A stretch of DNA of 7,213 nucleotides from DATLHO01 sp035539855. GTDB lineage: Bacteria; Bacteroidota; Ignavibacteria; OLB7. The DNA is taken from positions 1 to 7,213 of the forward strand of contig DATLHO010000136.1 of assembly GCA_035539855.1 (NCBI GenBank). The letters are read 5' to 3'. The notes under the pieces are model-generated. The model was not told the origin of the DNA. It was given only the letters and a program-made list of their open reading frames with translations, and did not search any database. Shown here piece by piece: positions 6,039 to 7,213 of this stretch. The translations under genes and the position numbers were made by a program. How positions within the stretch are numbered: the first letter of the stretch is position 1; each line of letters starts with the position of its first letter.

Positions 6039-6917
6039 ATGAAGATCGGCAACTCCTCGGTCATCGTCATCACGGGCGCAAGCTCCGGCATCGGACGCGC
6101 GCTCGCGCTCGCGCTCGCGGAGCGCGGCGCACGCATCGGACTGCTGGCTCGACGCGGTGAACTGCTCGAGGAGGTCGCCGACGACTGCCGGGCGCGTGGC
6201 GGCGACGCCGCGGCGATCGTGTGCGACGTGACCTCGCGAGCGTCGCTCGAGCGCGCGGTCGACGAAACGGTCGAGCGCTTCGGCCGCCTCGACGCGCTCG
6301 TCAACAACGCCGGCCGCGGGCATCTGGGGTACATCGACGACACCGCCGACGAACAGATCGAGAGCATCTTTCGCGTGAACGTCTTCAGCCTATGGTACGG
6401 CAGCGCCGCCGCGCTGCGCCACATGCGCGCGCAGGGCAGCGGTCTGATCGTCACGATCGCGTCGATCGCCGGGAAGATCGGCTACCCCGGCAACGCCGCG
6501 TACGTCGCGGCCAAGCATGCCGCCGTCGGGTTTTCACGCGCCCTCCGAACGGAGCTCGCCGAGTCCGGCATCGACGTGATGACGGTGATCCCGGCCGGCG
6601 TCATGACCGACTGGGCCGCCGTTGCCGAGGGAGGACCGATGCTCGACCTCTTCGTCTACGAAGGCGAGCGGGGACGCGCGATCGCCGCAGAGCGCGGCAT
6701 CGACCTGCCGCCGGCCCTGCCCCTTCTGGGCGCCGATGAAGTCGCCGCGAGCATCGTCGGGGCGATGGAGCATCCCGTCGCCGAGCACTACACGCACCCG
6801 GGCGCGCGCGAGCTTGCGCTGCTTGCCGAATCCGATCCGGAGGCGTTCGAGCGATCGCAGCTTCCGTTCTGGCTCGCCAACCGCGAAGGCTATCGCAGGG
6901 AGAGGCGCGGCGAGTAG
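6039..6917 (+). CDS. Classical short-chain dehydrogenase/reductase (SDR)
   Basis: A 292-residue soluble NAD(P)(H)-dependent oxidoreductase; substrate unknown. Residues 8-20 give beta-1 and the cofactor motif TGASSGIGR (T12, G13, G17, G19). LLARR (35-39), with basic residues after beta-2, suggests NADP(H) preference. D63-V64 binds the adenine ring in the family. NNAG is at 89-92. The catalytic tetrad N114, S142, Y155 and K159 is complete (YVAAK motif). Substrate-loop residues follow IPAGVMTDW. The C-terminal part (about 215-292) is longer than the 250-residue core and would form the substrate-side region. The ATG at 6039 gives 8 residues before the Val-Ile-Val-Ile strand, normal for the family. 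Earlier in-frame starts would lie antisense inside the DUF488 gene. No Shine-Dalgarno precedes it. A terminator-like hairpin follows at 6963-6989. DltE/YdfG-like and acyl- or sugar-reducing members are all possible relatives. Confidence 0.92.
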   Translation: MKIGNSSVIVITGASSGIGRALALALAERGARIGLLARRGELLEEVADDCRARGGDAAAIVCDVTSRASLERAVDETVERFGRLDALVNNAGRGHLGYIDDTADEQIESIFRVNVFSLWYGSAAALRHMRAQGSGLIVTIASIAGKIGYPGNAAYVAAKHAAVGFSRALRTELAESGIDVMTVIPAGVMTDWAAVAEGGPMLDLFVYEGERGRAIAAERGIDLPPALPLLGADEVAASIVGAMEHPVAEHYTHPGARELALLAESDPEAFERSQLPFWLANREGYRRERRGE

Positions 6918-6962
6918 ATCGTGACGTCGATCGAGGACGAAGCGCTGGCGCGAACGCAGGAA

Positions 6963-6989
6963 GGCACCGCCGGCGTGACCGACGGTGCC
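6963..6989 (+). terminator. Terminator-like hairpin after the SDR gene
   Basis: GGCACCG (6963-6969) pairs perfectly with CGGTGCC (6983-6989). After one mismatch, CGG (6971-6973) pairs with CCG (6979-6981) around a 5-nt loop, giving about 10 base pairs. It lies 46 nt after the SDR stop and 28 nt before the stop of the converging minus-strand gene. A loosely T-rich stretch (CCCCGATATTCTTCGTT) follows on the plus strand, so it suits the SDR transcript best but could serve both directions. Confidence 0.5.
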
Positions 6990-7016
6990 CCCGATATTCT
7001 TCGTTCCGGAGCCCGG

Positions 7017-7213
7017 TTAGTATTGTTCGGAAGGATAGCCGCTGAACTCGAACTCGACCGGCGCCTGGCCATCCTTCTTCCAGACGTAGCGCCCATCGAG
7101 GCGGCCCTTGGCAAGCAGGCCGCTCCACTCGATCTGCCCGTCGCCCGCGCTGACGGCGACGGCCGTGAATGACTCGCCGATGTTCTCGTGAACGCCGCGG
7201 AACTCGGCGGCGT
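7017..7213 (-). CDS. C-terminal end of an unrecognised protein (5' end outside window)
   Basis: On the minus strand the frame is open from the window edge to TAA (complement of 7017-7019) and encodes the last 64 residues of a protein. The visible part begins AAEFRGVHENIGESF and ends in GYPSEQY. The middle reads AVAVSAGDGQIEWSGLLAKG, then GRYVWKKDGQAPVEFEF. The composition is beta-rich with alternating hydrophobics, as in secreted or lipocalin-like beta domains, but I do not recognise the family. Real coding is supported by the sensible composition, the convergent arrangement with the SDR and the hairpin between the two stops. The plus-strand frame over the same bases (6921-7172) has poorer composition and is regarded as a shadow. 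Confidence 0.65.
   Translation of the reverse strand, partial: AAEFRGVHENIGESFTAVAVSAGDGQIEWSGLLAKGRLDGRYVWKKDGQAPVEFEFSGYPSEQY

Noticed and set aside
6000..6323. N-terminal extension of DUF488 by 108 residues
   Set aside because: It is antisense to the SDR cofactor-binding region, is rich in RERERER and DDDD runs, and lies before the canonical DUF488 start.
6601..7128. 175-residue open frame on the minus strand across the SDR 3' end
   Set aside because: Arg-rich composition typical of a GC-rich shadow; it overlaps a conserved SDR and the better minus-strand frame ending at 7017.
1..7213. CRISPR array, mobile element, tRNA/rRNA or defence system
   Set aside because: I found no spaced repeats, transposase or integrase motifs, tRNA-like folds or defence-gene signatures on either strand; the recognisable genes are ordinary metabolic, RNA-processing or envelope families.

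Overview
The window is about 60-65% GC by eye, densely coded, and comes from a Gram-negative bacterium. Two proteins carry export signals, and one of them looks like a small outer-membrane beta-barrel. None of the six start codons visible here has a convincing Shine-Dalgarno sequence. That, together with the high GC and the style of the secreted proteins, fits a high-GC member of the FCB group (Bacteroidetes/Chlorobi/Gemmatimonadetes relatives) or a similar environmental lineage. This placement is inference; no rRNA or other marker gene is present.

Layout, left to right. (1) The 3' part of a COG2509-type FAD-dependent dehydrogenase (+). (2) A promoter region with a tandem 7-bp repeat, then a small secreted beta-barrel protein (+). 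(3) A structured gap with two hairpins. (4) Ribonuclease Z (+), the tRNA 3'-end processing enzyme. (5) A small protein of unknown function with a highly acidic tail (+). (6) A 746-residue secreted protein (+) made of two copies of an 'SFPG'-type beta-rich domain, a long helical HEAT-like region and a C-terminal domain. (7) A DUF488 protein on the minus strand, converging on (6) with a 12-nt gap. (8) A classical short-chain dehydrogenase/reductase (+), diverging from (7) across 39 nt that contain a near-perfect palindrome. (9) A terminator-like hairpin, then the 3' end of an unrecognised minus-strand gene that runs off the window.

The genes do not form one obvious pathway. Genes 5 and 6 are 37 nt apart on one strand and may be co-transcribed. 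DUF488 and the SDR share a very short divergent control region. The others look like independent housekeeping or envelope genes. There is no CRISPR array, transposase, integrase, phage gene, tRNA or rRNA, and I see no evidence of an undescribed multi-gene system. The most unusual items are the domain architecture of gene 6, the nested hairpin with a tandem 9-bp repeat before ribonuclease Z, and the absence of Shine-Dalgarno sites. No stretch longer than 300 bases lacks a gene.
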